64,000 nucleotides of DNA from Morinoia aosen (taxonomy: Eukaryota > Arthropoda > Malacostraca > Amphipoda > Talitridae), in the NCBI GenBank assembly GCA_030386875.1, contig CM059564.1, positions 62,911,936-62,975,935 of the forward strand. Reading direction: 5' to 3'. Position 1 is the first letter of the stretch. Every line of letters begins with the position of its first letter. Made by a program: the position numbers and the translations under genes. Positions 24,285-37,000 of this stretch are shown one piece after another. The notes below the pieces were generated by a model. That model saw nothing but the letters and a program-made list of their open reading frames with translations. It was not told where the DNA came from and did no database searches.

Positions 24285-25590
24285 TTTTACACTAGGTGGC
24301 CATAAAAGTAGCGTTATTCAGAAATATTGAGTAAGCGATTGAACCGTCTTTAACGTAAACTGCAGCTTTGGTTCTATCTACATAGCATTGATTCTACAAG
24401 ATTCTGAAGCCTCTGTAGCTCCTTGTATGGCCATAATTGTAGTAACCTGTCCCCCAAAGCAGTTAATGTAGAAGGAAGGGACGATGAGTCCAGCAGCTTC
24501 CTTACAAGTTCATCCGGTAAATTTTCAATGGGGTTCAAATCAGGATATTGTGGCGGCCAATCCACGAGCTCAAATGTTCCCTCATTCGCAATAAACCAAT
24601 CTTGAATATTCCTAGCCTTTTGGATCCGAGCATTGTTGTCCTGAAATATCCCGTTGCCATCAGGAAAACAGAACTCTTTAAAAGATGAACGCAGTCACGA
24701 AGTAGCTGCAAATGGCCCTGGGAGTATATTATATTATTGCAAAGAGTGGCAGATCCACGTTCATCCTGGCAAAAATAGCCTGAAGCATTATTCTGCCTCC
24801 AGATATCTGAACCGCTTGGACAATGCAAAATAGATCCCTAGCTTCAGGTGACTGTCGCCATACCAAAACACGCACATCGTTCTGAAAGAGGGTAAATTTA
24901 AAATCACTAGAAAAAAGTACACACTTTCAATCCTCAGCAAACCAATCGTAGTGTCCTAGAGCAAATAACAAACGTTTTTACCGATTTACTGCTGATACTT
25001 ATGGCTTCTTATTAGATTTCCACATGATTAAATTTATTTTCTTAAAATTCTGACGGATAGGTCTTTGAAAATTTTTTTCCGTAACTTAAAAACTCACTAA
25101 TTGTCATTTGCAATGATGAACCCTTGTTTTCCTTCACCAATCTATTCACAGAGCTTCTGTCTATGTCATCCAGATTGTAAGGCCTCCCACAATTTTCGAG
25201 ATAAACGGGTTCACTGTAATGTTCCCAGCATGTGATTCTTCTCTATGTAGCGTTTTGATATTCATACCGGTACCTGTACAAATGTTTCAAGCATATTTTC
25301 CATTTTAATGAATCCCAATGATGCGTCCTCTATCAAAAGCTAACAGGTCTTTTCCACAGGTCTTAAATTTTCGTAATTGGAATGTGGAAATTTTAAATGC
25401 AGATGTTTCATGTGAATCAAAATTTGGGATGCTATTTGCACTCAAAACTGGTCTTTACTACTTGATAGACACCTCTGGAATATTGTCATGAACAGATTTA
25501 CTGAAACGAATGAACTCTGAAATAAAATTATGAAAAATACCTGGAGTACACGTAAAATTGCAATGTGTTCATTTTTTATCACTAAGTGTT
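24285..25590 (-). mobile_element. Decayed Tc1-like (DD37E-type) DNA transposon
   Basis: The minus strand holds a Tc1-family transposase remnant (see its own entry). Its left terminus contains CACTAGGTGGCCATAAAAGT at about 24291-24310. A weak inverse match, TTTTTTATCACTAAGTG, occurs near 25571-25587, which would give about 1.3 kb, the normal size of Tc1 elements. Pieces of the N-terminal half, such as VLFSSDFKF followed by VRVLVWR, are visible at about 24840-24940 minus, but stops and shifts interrupt them. The right end is uncertain. Confidence 0.75.
24374..24677 (-). pseudogene. Tc1-type transposase, C-terminal half
   Basis: One frame stays open for about 100 codons: FPDGNGIFQDNNARIQKA, then WFIANEGTFELVDWPPQYPD, LNPIENLPDELVRKL, and LQNLVESMLCR at the end. 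FQDNxA and the WPxxxPDLNPIEN box are signatures of the DDE domain of Tc1 transposases, which cut and paste the element at TA sites. Between the Asp of FQDN (24638-24640) and the Glu of NPIEN (24524-24526) there are 37 residues, rather than the 34 of classic Tc1. This fits the DD37E group described in mosquitoes and other arthropods. The His usually found in QDNAPxH is not present. The upstream half is broken, so the gene is dead. Confidence 0.85.
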
Positions 25591-25594
25591 GAAG

Positions 25595-28500
25595 CAAATG
25601 CATTTTGAACTAATTTTCAAACTATGACTTTGTGTACGCGTAGTTATGAAACAAAGAAACTACGATTGAAATTAGATCTAATCTTCGCTTTATATTTAAT
25701 TTCAGGTGATGAGATTAGTTTCAATTCATGAATTACATTATTCTTCAACGTTGTCATGAAGACTCACTGAATTTCTTAAAAATAAATATCCTACCATCAA
25801 TTCTCATCCTCTCAAGACAAGTTTTTCCATGAATCGTGCCTTGCGCAATAAAAATTTCCATGTAAATATTTATAGCGAGTGCTTGCGTACATTGTTATCA
25901 AAACTTGTTAATTGCTGAAAGTGCATTGCACACATTTTTGAAGCACACAATGACGATTATTTCAGTGTAAACTAATATCCCCTCACCGCTCGCCATATGC
26001 TAAATTTATCGAATATAGAGAGCCCGCGCTTCCAATTTAGCTGAGGCATTCGGCAGCTCTTATAAAACGAGAAAGTGATAATACATCTTCATTATTGAAT
26101 AAGATTCAAATCCTTCACACGAATGGAAATCATGCGAGGGAATGAAACTGGGAGATAAATTCAAGTCAAACCGAATACATGGTGCGGCTTAAGAACGCGA
26201 CGATGTGAGCTGAAGCGGCAGCGCTGCAATACGGGCAAATCATCAGTTAGGAGCCCTACGACAGGTTTTCAATGGCACACCGCCGATACATGACTGATGG
26301 CCTACAAGGATCACAATATGGCAGTGCCGCGAGAAAAATGAGCCGTGGGTTTTATAGCTGCGCTCTCAAGTGCCACTGCATGAGCACAGCCTTCGTCGCC
26401 GACGAACAACTGCAGAGATGCTCGACCTCTTGCTCCAATGCAGAGGTCGATCCTCCTGCTCAGGGGGGCTGGACAGCTGTCTTTGCGGGACTTCCGTGTT
26501 ATTCGTTCGTGAGTGTAACTTTTAAATACAGTATTAAAGAGCGCAGAAAAATAAACAGCATGCGTGTCTACTACGGCGAAATGGACAATACCTGACGTTC
26601 GTTTGTAGACTCGCACGTTTTCACTGATACTTGAGAAAGTCGCTAAAGGACAAGCACTCGTCATTTTTAAAGTCAAAAATGGTTATAAGATATTTTTCTT
26701 GAATTGGTGTTCTCATTTATGGATTGTGAAAAAAGGTTTAAGGCCATCAGCTAGTGTCTGCCAAGCATTGACCTCTGGTGACTACGATATTTGCATAGGT
26801 TATCTTTTCGGACATCAATTCCACCAGTCCCTGATCTATATTGAAGGCCCTTGTTTACGGATTGCATGCCGATCCGTAGATTATGTTCTATAAGATAGAG
26901 CATCATCAACGTTAGTGTATATAGTCAATACACTAACGATGGCATGAATTGCAGAACAGAGAAGAGAGCTCATGATGGAGGCATATCAAACTTGTCTAAC
27001 TAAAATGGGGATAAGCATCACATTCGGTAAAAGAAATCATTCTAATTCATTGAACTTTAAGAAGGAAAGCAGACATCGTACGATCGCTTCAATGGGTGGT
27101 AGCTATTGAAGGATGTTGTGGCTTCCTTTGGAAGTTATAAACTCACTTGTTATTTTAAAGAGCAGCTATTAAAGCATTAGCTCAAGCAAGTTACGAGCAG
27201 CAGCATATGATTTGAATCCGAGTGGTGGAACTTACAGGGATGTGTGCTTGCATGGCGAGAAATTTATATAGGCTTCTCGACAGCTGCTATTTAGAGAAAT
27301 TTGAACGGGCTTCGTTTGTAAGAGGGCAACAGCATGCTGTTCAGTACAACAGAATTATGGTTTGGAGTTGAGATGCACAGATTATTTGACCATACTAACA
27401 GGTTCAGGTACATTTTAAGAAGGTATATTGTGAACACAAGTACACTTCAGACACGAGCTTGATATCGCTAAAGAATTGTACAATAGAAAATAAGACTTGA
27501 AGATTAGACTTAGGCGAAAGTGCAGGAATAAATCTCAAGTACTATTCCATAAAGAATAATGGGATGAAGCAATATTAGCGGAACTGTGAATTATTATTTT
27601 GTAATTACATCCCTGAAGCAATGCGAAATTTCAAGCCGATAAATTGGAGAAAGACTTTACAAGAAATTACCATATTCAGAATTCCTGAAAATGTACGAGT
27701 GGGAAAATCGGTCCGTTCGGTGGTCTTAAAATTGGATCGGCTTAGGTAGGAGATCACTTCTTCAGGCCCTTTCAAAGATAGTGAGAGCTAGTACCTCCAT
27801 ATGTAGAGCACATATGTCAAGTGTGAATTGTGTTAGAAAAGTGATTTTTTAAGCAACAGATAGCGCTGGTTATTTCATAATAGAATCAAATTGAACACAT
27901 AAAATTAACTATTTATGATTAGAAGCCCAAATAACATTTCATAACATTCATCTTCTAGTCGACTTTCCACGATGTACAAGTAAATAGTATTCTTGGAAGA
28001 TTTGTATGATAAAATTTAAATTACGAAAGTGAAATGAATTTCAGATGTTTGACTACAGTTTAAATTTGAAACGCATGAACACAAAAACAAAAATTGGCAC
28101 ATACTTTCAAAGGATGAAAAATATTTCATGTTTACTAAGATGGTTTGTACAGCCAAAAATCAACGTTCCTTCAAGTATGTATAGAAATACACTGGTGCGT
28201 TTCTTTTCCGGCAACAAAATCTTTACGTTTCCAAAAGTTACTAACATTGGCAGCAATGAAAACATAAAAAGTAAGAAGAAAAGGGTGAAAATATTAGGAG
28301 TTCCCAATTCTTGCAAATATTCTGGGGAGTTTTTCTCCAGAGGGAGAGTCGGGAATCAATTGGCAGCGACAACAATTGGTCTCCACCTCGGCGGAAATTT
28401 TTGTTTTTGCAACTTTGGCCATCTCTCAAAACTTTGTGCCGAGTTTGGTGCGTTAACAATGGAAATAATTCGTTTATTTGATAAGTTTTTACCAGTGTAC

Positions 28501-29508
28501 ACGTTACGAGCAGAGTTTCGAAAGAGAGGCAGCTAGCGCAGCATGCGCCAAGTTCAGCTTTCTAGGACTGCTTCACTTGAGCGTCTAGATGTATTCCGTG
28601 TGTTGCTAGCCAAGTTTACTGGCGGGTGCAGCTGCTGCACAACAGATGAAAAGAATAACCTGAAGGCCTTACGCATGTGTGCTAGACACGTCCGCTTTCA
28701 GTAATGCTAAATTGCAAATTTTTGTGCAATTTTTGGAACTCAAATACTACGTAGATGCTCCGTTAAAGTCTAAAATATAAATATTAGCCCACCAAATTAC
28801 ATGGTCTCATTAGGAGGCTTACTTTCAAAACAGGGGACTCGTAAAAGTTGTGATCTAAAGTTTTCAGTCGCGGGATAGGACCAAGTGGAAACTGAACACA
28901 ATGATCTGATATTTCTCAGATGTATACGCAGCGCCGTAAAAATTCTAAACATGAAACTCATTGCATTACTCTTTCTCATTTCAAACCCCTAAATAATTTT
29001 CACTCTGAATTTGTGAACTGATGAGTCGCAAAGACTACACTAATGAAGCAAGATCAAAAATAAAAATAACGATATGCAAGTATTTTCGCTTTTTCCCTAA
29101 AATCGTGGTGCAGAATACGAAATTAATACATATCTAGTCGAAATTAAGCTGCTTATTATTTGAAAGCTGAGATAATTCTAACATCCACATGGGAGATAGA
29201 AGAAAATGAGAAAAATAAGTGGAACGTACATTTTGAATGGAGTATAAAAGCACTTCAAGAGGCGAAATAGGATGTACGACGCCAGATTTCAGTATAACAA
29301 GCTTTATGCGACATCAAAATGCCATGAAGTCATAACGAATACGAGTTTACTTGAGCTCTCTTATGAGAAAGCCCCAAGACAGGACATAAAGCATCGCAGC
29401 CTCCATAAAGACGGAGCTCTCGAGACTTTCCGTCGCGGATCTTCGTCTGCAGCGCGCGGCCTAACAGGCCCAGCAACTGTCTCATGAACTGTATTCTTCT
29501 TGCCACAA
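25595..29508. other. Non-coding stretch, no gene recognised
   Basis: Contains a G+C-richer patch at 26200-26500 with overlapping frames on both strands but no recognisable domain, a hairpin at 26910-26938, and a 163-codon plus-strand frame at 28045-28536 discussed under findings. No other feature was recognised. Confidence 0.5.
26910..26938. repeat. Hairpin with perfect 11-bp arms
   Basis: CGTTAGTGTAT (26910-26920) pairs with ATACACTAACG (26928-26938) across a 7-base loop. CATC and GATG lie outside it. It resembles the tip of a fold-back element or a small stem-loop; no gene flanks it. Confidence 0.7.
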
Positions 29509-29509
29509 C

Positions 29510-30050
29510 CGAAGTGTATGCTCAACTCCTGCCAGCTTTATGATACTTTATTCTCTTCACCTCACAACAGTAGCGTACACTTTATTTCTGTTAGTGAAGG
29601 ATGTACTCTACTCATCTTCTCACAACTAAAACATTTACATTTGTACACAACTGCTGACGACGTAGGATCCAATGTATTCAACTTCTACTAGCTATAGGAT
29701 ACTCTGTCCTGATCTTCTCCCAACCGTAGTGCATGTTTAACTTCTGTTAGAGTAGGATACACTTTACTCAACTTTAGACAGCTGCAGGATGCATTGCATT
29801 AATCTTCTGCCAGCTGATGGATACACTGTACTTAACTTTTTCCAGCCTCAGGATAAACTGTTCGCACTTTCGGCCGGTGGTAGGATATACTGTTTTTAAC
29901 TTTTGAAAACAGCAGAATACATTGTATTCATCCTCTGCCAGGCGTAAGAGACACTGTTCTCTATTATTTTGCTTGCAGCATATTGCACTGTGCTCACCTT
30001 TTGACAGCGGTAGGATGCGATGTTCTTTCTTCTGCCTATAGGTCTGCACT
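29510..30050. repeat. Old degenerate minisatellite, about 32-bp unit, about 17 copies
   Basis: Successive blocks follow the pattern (C/A)GTAGGATACACTGTAC then T(C/T)AACTTCTGCCAG, each about 32 bp. Clear units start near 29663, 29692, 29752, 29783, 29815 and 29880, with more diverged ones on either side. Copies typically differ at a quarter or more of positions, so the array is old and not homogenised, unlike the satellite at 12.2 kb. A minus-strand frame through it is a by-product. Confidence 0.8.
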
Positions 30051-32525
30051 TCTTCTATGAATCAAAAGATGAACTACTCGACTTCTATTATTTGTGTGGT
30101 TAAACCATGTATTTTCAATGACTCAGGATTTTTTCAAGTAAAAAGATTGAAACTAGTAGGATCTTAACTGGTGAAAGAGACTACTTCATCTGCGATTTCA
30201 CTCGTCCAACTGAAACATTAATTGCTCCCTAAGTTTCCAGCTCAGGGAATCTTCTTCGGGAATGAAATAGATCGCTAAATAATTATATTATGTTGGGAAA
30301 ACGCAAAAAAACGACGCTGAATTTTTGCAACATCCCCTTCACGCATATGAAACTCATAATGTCTCGCCCTGTGAGGTAAGCTCAAGTCTTATAAAAGAAA
30401 TAAAACGAGATCCTCTTTTATGACGTGTAGGACAAATTGCCTCTCGTGTAATATTATTTTCAGGAATCGTACTGCGGAATACTCATGTGAGAGCAGCAGA
30501 AAAACTGGCATTGTAGACGGATAAACTTCTGTTTTGCAATCCGTGATGATTGATTATGCCCTAATAGCCGTAGACTCCCCGTACGAGCTACAGTACCTAT
30601 CATCAAGGACTCGAAAAGAAATGTTATGAATGACAGAGCGCGTTAAGAAGGCATCACTTTGCATTTTCATGTATTCGGGGCATTGCGTCAACGCTGGGAT
30701 TAAAATTACCCCGCATTTTTTTATTTTAGCGTTCCGACAGGATGGCGAAAATTCTTATTTGAAGGTCTGATCATGAAAGTTCGAACAGCCAAAAAGAAAA
30801 ATTTTACTAAAAAATGAGCAAATGAATTTTTGACAAAACTTTCTATCAGAAAGTGAAATGGAAAACATAATTGATCGTACTCCTCATCAGAGAAATTTTA
30901 TTATTCTCATTCACTTAATAACAGAAATCAAAAAGTGATTATTTCAAACAAACAGAAGGAGCTGACATGCTTTTATCTGCAGTGTATTGATGCGCTGGAA
31001 ATAAAGCTTGTGAAAAAAATTGAACGCATATTCTTTCTGAAGCGAAATATCAGTAACATCACATGTTAATTAGCCAAGAGTCGCGGATTGAAACCTTTCG
31101 CTATAAAAAATTTTCATATATAATTCAAAAAATGTATAGAACCTCCATGAATTCGTTTAGAAATTAGGCCTAAAAATAATTTGAGGAAAGTTTCTTTATA
31201 AGTATTCTATTATAGAACCATGCATCTCAATGGCGTTGAATGAGTTTCCTTGAATGTATAGTCCCAACTGTAGTGACAGGGTTAAGAAAGGAATAACCTA
31301 TTAACGCTACATTAAAATACACAAAGAATGAATTATGAAATTTCAAAACTGCACACATGTTGATGATCATATCTCTGAAAGCATGAACGAAAAACGACGG
31401 AGTCGCTTCTTCAGGTTAGTTTGACGGATGAATTCATGAACATCGACAAGGATGCTACACGGGATCATTTTACAATGCGCTCTTTATGCTTTATTTGGTT
31501 GGTACATGGAAGTCCCAGACTACAGCCCAGCTCCAAATAAGAGATGATTCCAGCCTCGCGGCACGTTCTCCTTTTATAAGCCGTAAATAGGAGCGTTGAC
31601 GGAGAGAAGTGGCAGCGAGCACGACTGGAAATGAAGCAGTTAATTGCTGCTTATAGAGCTCCGTCCCCCTCCTCGAAGATGGGCTCAAAATCCCTCGATC
31701 GGAAATGACCAAGTAATTGGTGGACGTGGAGGAAAGCTTGTCGGCTAGCGTAGGTTCACGGCGAGTTGAAAGAACATAAAATAAAAAATTAAATATAATA
31801 TGTACACTAGCGTCGATCAATTGTGAGCGCGAACTGATCACCTGAAATGGGCGTGATAATCAGAGCTGTGAGAATTTACATGATTTGTATTTTAAAATAA
31901 TACTCACTCTTCCATTGCACGCTTCAGATAATGGCGGAGAAGGCATTCAAGTATGATGGAAGAAACAAATCACTCCTTGGGGTGATATATCAGAAGCTGG
32001 ACAGTCTTTCTTACTAAATTCTAGCCACACAACGTTGGGTCAAGTTGTATAAGTAATTTTCTTCAGATTCCCCTCGAACTAAGTAAAGCAAATGATTCAA
32101 GTCTGAAACTTTTACAACCAAATCACGATCTAAAAAAATTTGAGACAATATGAGAATGAAGAATTGTTGACATCATCTTCGCAGGGAATGAAAAAGTAGA
32201 TCTTCGACTAATGATGCTGTGTAGCTGAATTTTTTCAAGGCATTTCTTCCTAGTACCTTGTAAAAATAAAAAGTAAATGGTGAATGAAATAAATGATTAT
32301 TTATTCTAAGCTTCAAGGAAAATTTTGAAGAAATAAAAACAGAAAACCAATTTAATATCATGCACACTTCTGACTGAAAGACGTACAAAACTGTCACTTG
32401 GCATTTAATTTATTTTTTATTTTGCTAAACGCTTTGCTTCAAGGCAGATGCAATGCTCTAATAAGAGATAAATGTTAACCCAAATCTGTGATGCGATAAA
32501 TTGTTACAAATAATGTATTTTAAAG
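30051..32525. other. Non-coding stretch, no gene recognised
   Basis: AT-rich with no repeat or domain noticed. The longest minus-strand frame (31491-31841, 116 codons) has no recognisable motif. Confidence 0.55.
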
Positions 32526-32705
32526 AGCTACTAAGCTGGAGTGTGCTGTACTTACAGTGAGGGTAAAGTAAATACGAACGATGCTAATATAAATCATAAC
32601 TTCCTTTAAACATCATCGACCTATTTTTGCACTTTTTTCCAAAGCTGTTCAATTATATCACTTGAAATCGATACTATTGAATGAGACCCAATAATCGAAT
32701 AGTTC
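32526..32705. repeat. Diverged duplicated segment, copy 1
   Basis: This segment aligns with 33440-33510 plus 33970-34085. Shared blocks include GGAGTGTGC(T/C)GTACTTAC (32536 and 33452), then an AACTTCCTT block, and finally GAT(A/G)C(T/C)(A/G)TTGAATGA/AATA. Identity is about 75% at the left end and 60-65% at the right. It could be a duplicated gene fragment or two copies of an unknown transposable element. On the minus strand the first part reads as short hydrophobic codons, but stops are frequent. Confidence 0.6.
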
Positions 32706-33439
32706 TCAGCGCCTGCTTGAAGAAGTTATCGCTTACGTACAAAAAACGGAGTTCTATAGTTTTAAGAAAGAAAACGGATTTTTCTTCAGAAAAATCCTGA
32801 AATGTTCTCGTTATATGTCAGCAAAGAAGCATTTGAGGGCCACAGTCCGCAAAGAAAACACTCCTATTCTGCACAGTGGACATGTACAAGAAATAAATAA
32901 CTCCGTTCGTGGATCATGAGTTCAAGCTTCCGACGGAGCTGTCGGTTCAGAAGCATCACAGGGAAGGTTTTCAAATGTCTCTACAGGAGCTCAATGCTGA
33001 ACAATTATTGAGTTGACTCGGCCAGCATACAAAATGGCTTCATAGATAGAAATGGTCAGGGTATCCGGGACCACAAGCGCTCCTCCCGCAACAATTACGG
33101 TGCCAGCGCTCCACTCGCGTAAATGATGAGTGGTGACATGAGTTCGATAGATCGAGGTGCTCGTTGCACGGTTGGCATTGAAAATTAGCTGGATAAATTC
33201 GAAGCATGAAATTTCCTCGTTTATCTGCTATGTTGGTTGCTGCATCAGCCAATCTATCGAGGGAAGATTAAAGTTTATGGCATAAGATCATCTTGAAGAC
33301 ACCGAAAGTCTCCCCTGACTCAATAATGTAGCAAATACGTAGAACTTCTGATGCCAGACCACTTAGCTTGATCCCCATCGTCAGTGCAGCTCCTGATGAA
33401 ATAATCTTCTCCGCGGTGGTTCGAACACCATGGATAATA

Positions 33440-34085
33440 GAACTGAGCTCGGAGTGTGCCGTACTTACCAAAAGGATAAATTTAATACAAATGATAATAA
33501 TATTAACGGTCGGTAGATGGATCCAGAGTTCTTCGTTAGGTTGCGTTTTCTCTGTTTCGTGGGTGAAATGCTACTCGTAGATGTATGGGGCAGTCCTTCT
33601 GTCCAGCGATTGGTAAGCTCCCATTTAAATCCGTCAATTTGCTCCCCCGTAAATGAACATTATTGTTATAGTCCTTTCATGTGTAGTCATTGCTTCAATT
33701 TCAATTTTATTTAATTGCAGGTCTGACGAGCACTCAAGCCTATAGTTGGATAGCAGAGCTCAGTTTTTTAATTTATTTCCTCGCGATAGATATTAATTTT
33801 GTGCTCACGTATAATTTGTTTTTCTTTCTACTGTATATCATAATTTTCTGTGAATGGTTATCCTTTATTATTATAAAATGTTAGTTAGAAGAGAATTTGC
33901 CTCAAAGAAACTAGTTTTCAAGCGTCCTGCGCTCAATCAGGCATTGCGAACTAAGGGCAAAATTTCTTACCTGACATAATAGTCAAAACTTCCTTAAAGG
34001 ATTACCCACCTAATTTTAATACCTTTTTAAAAACTGTTCTAGTATTTTGAAAGGAATTGATGCCGTTGAATAATACCTAAAGTTT
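33440..34085. repeat. Diverged duplicated segment, copy 2, split by an insert
   Basis: Same family as 32526-32705 and same orientation, but about 460 bp (roughly 33511-33970) lie in the middle with no counterpart in copy 1. Similar ATAAT sequences border the insert (ATAATATT near 33503, CATAATAG near 33978), compatible with a short target duplication. A minus-strand frame at 33268-33471 continues out of the left block with a hydrophobic start. I considered a chemoreceptor remnant but cannot support it. Confidence 0.55.
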
Positions 34086-37000
34086 TCAAATCAAAACCTA
34101 AGCTTAACGGAGGCATGGCATAACTTTGACCATAATTTTTTCACAATTTAGACTCTACCTTCTCTTCTTAATACAATTTTTTCACCTACCAGAGAAAATA
34201 CCAAACATGTGTTAACCTAACCTAAGTCTTCTTCGCTTCATCCGTGATATTTTAAACGCTGATAACTATAAAATTGAACTTGGAGAAACCCAGGGTAGCC
34301 TACGACATTTAAATTTTGGTGTCGCATGGCTGGTCGTTCACCGCCCGATGCCCCTACGAGCGCGAGGCGGTAATGTTCAATCGAAAAATTAGACGTAGCG
34401 TGTATCCTATAGGTGCGAAGGAGGAAAATATTATTAATGTAGCAACATCCGTTGTGACTGAAGAACATTGATATTTTATTCGGCATTGAGAAGCCAAAGC
34501 CTAATCAATTTTAATTATTATAATAAAATTACTCTACAGAGTAAACAGTTTGATGCGCTTTCGAATGTTCAAGACGTGACATCCGAGAAGCAAAAAAAAA
34601 CAACGTTGATGTAAGGAACAGCAATCTGCGCAGGCCCGTAAGCCAGAGGCCTCTGTAGAAGCCTAATTCATAAAGTACAAAGGACGCAGGTCCGGAGCTA
34701 ACGAGCGGTACACTAATACTATCTTTTATTTGCTGTAATAACCAAGCTGATTGTGTACGCTGCTTCAGCCTCTTAGGCCTACACATGATAACTGGATTCT
34801 TTGCCACTCTTCTTATCGCAACAAAGCCGGGTAACGATGATAAGCCGCAGCAAAATCACTGCTTCACGAGTTAATAAACGACCTGAAATAATGGAACATA
34901 GAGCTCCCGATAGCTGACAGTCAAAACATCTCTTCTAGATAGCAACTCATCAGAGTATGAGACTTTCTAGTCTATTTACTCAGTATACAGCACAATCCAT
35001 TATTATGACAAAAATCAAACATTTACCTCATTATTTTGTCTAAATCACAATCCGAAGTTTTTGCCCTAAAGAAATATTGCGTTCATTTGCCGAATGAGGT
35101 AATGTAAGTTCCTTCGACCTATGTCTGCAAACTAGGCAGAGACAAAAATTCCTTGGATACAAGTGTGTGTATTATTATAATATTCTAACAGGTCCTGCAC
35201 CACATTTTCTAAAATTAGCAAATGGTATATTGTAGTTGGTATCGTTGAGTCCCAATGAATCGTGGATATCTTCAGAAAAACTTAAGTCATTTGTGCGACT
35301 ACGGCAAGTCAACATACTTTCCAACGGCTATTGGTCCGGCAAACCAGTGTTAGGAGAGCGCAGTAATTAGAGTTGTTACGTTCTTTTTTCGAGTCGTGTT
35401 ACCGTTAAAAATATTGAGCTCATTAATGGCTCTAATATCGGATGAAAAAATGGACTAACTAAACCTTGCATCAAAATCATTGAAAAGTGAGGTTAACAGA
35501 TTCGGAGCGTCTGCGACGTGGCAAATAAATACTCGAAATATCCTGACATTCTATTTATATCAAATACGTATGCCAGATTCGTCGCACATTGAACTCTCGC
35601 TAAAGCAGCTGATTTTTTCAGCAACGTATAGTTCAAAAGTACGCCTGTTATTTCCTTTCCCATTTCGCTATGCCCATGTCTCATGCTCGGGAAAAAGAGA
35701 GTGATAAAGCAAAATGTCGCCTAGCAAAACTAAAATCTCAGTACTCATGTCACAATGTTCATACCGGCGACAGAGACGTTTGGATGATGTTAGCATTAAC
35801 ATATGTTAAAGCTAACACTACAGTGGTGAAACAATAATACACGAAAGTAATGAAACATGCAAAAACCGTCTCGCTGCTAGCCTTTACGTCACCTATTCAT
35901 CCAAGAACATGATTAAAAATATGAGTTTTACATGATTCAGGTAGTAATTGAATATGCTAGAAGTAGCAGTATGCCATTTCCGGCGATTTTCAGCTTAGCA
36001 TGCCGTAAATAGTGCCGATAAAAATGTGTTGCGTGCATATCTCAACAATATGCGAATTAGGCCAATAATTCCACTGAGGTAAACCCTATTCTGCATATTG
36101 ACAGAGTAGACGATTCAATCATGTGAATGTTGAGAAGCTTAGAACACATTCTTCACTATTTCTGCTCAGGGTCTGAACAGGTTTTACACTGGCTCTGTAC
36201 TGCATGATTCTGCACTGGCTCTGAATAAGATTTGCCCAGGCTCGGCACAGCATCACCCTGAGTTGGGCGCCCAGAAAAGACGTATAATGGAGCGCTCGTT
36301 GTAATCCGCAATATAGTGACTCTGTAGCCTTGGCGAGTCCCAACCCTGGCCGATTAAATTAATCACCAGAATACATTATAGAATGGAGAAAATCCCCTCG
36401 TACATCTCAGTTGATCCTGTGGAATTGATGCCGCGCGAGAGAGCGTCTAGGTTGGTGTGGACTTGCGACACGCGCTCTCACTAAAGCGCACCTGTAACGC
36501 CTCGCATGTCTAAGGTCTAAGGTATAACAAACTATTGGGAATTTAGTGCGCTCACTCTGCATGTCTTCATTGGTCAGGTCAGTATCATTATATTCTCTAC
36601 CTGAAACTTCTTCATAACCAGCGGCGGAGTGAAGTAAGAATATTTATTACGAAGTCTTTTATGTACAAAATGTTTCAGAGCTCAGCAAATAATGGTGCTA
36701 CGTGTTTTCAAGGATAGTTTAATCGCATGTCACTTAGAGCATCGAACAATTTACAAACCATAATTAAAATACAGAGCAGGTGAATGATCGATTTTAGTAA
36801 AACGAGGGTTTAATTTTGAAAATTTTTAATCCATTTTCCAGTGAGATGGAAGACGACGACGGATTAGATTTTGACTTACTTGCCGCATCACAGAAACTCC
36901 TCAAATTTGAAAATAGGCAAACGATCCCAAAGTTCCCCAAAACAAAGCAAAGTGGACTTTTTACGGCTGTAGTAAGGTTATTTTTATAATATGGGTGCAT

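Noticed and set aside
29774-30049. 91-codon minus-strand frame with repeat-like peptide
   Set aside because: It runs through the 32-bp minisatellite, whose period does not preserve frame, so the protein has no real repeat.
33268-33471. Possible insect gustatory or odorant receptor exon on the minus strand
   Set aside because: Hydrophobic stretches and a GTAAGT-like donor were suggestive, but no family signature could be read and frames break nearby.
36430-36480. GAGAGCG / CGCTCTC stem
   Set aside because: Seven-base arms over a long loop are expected by chance in a window of this size.
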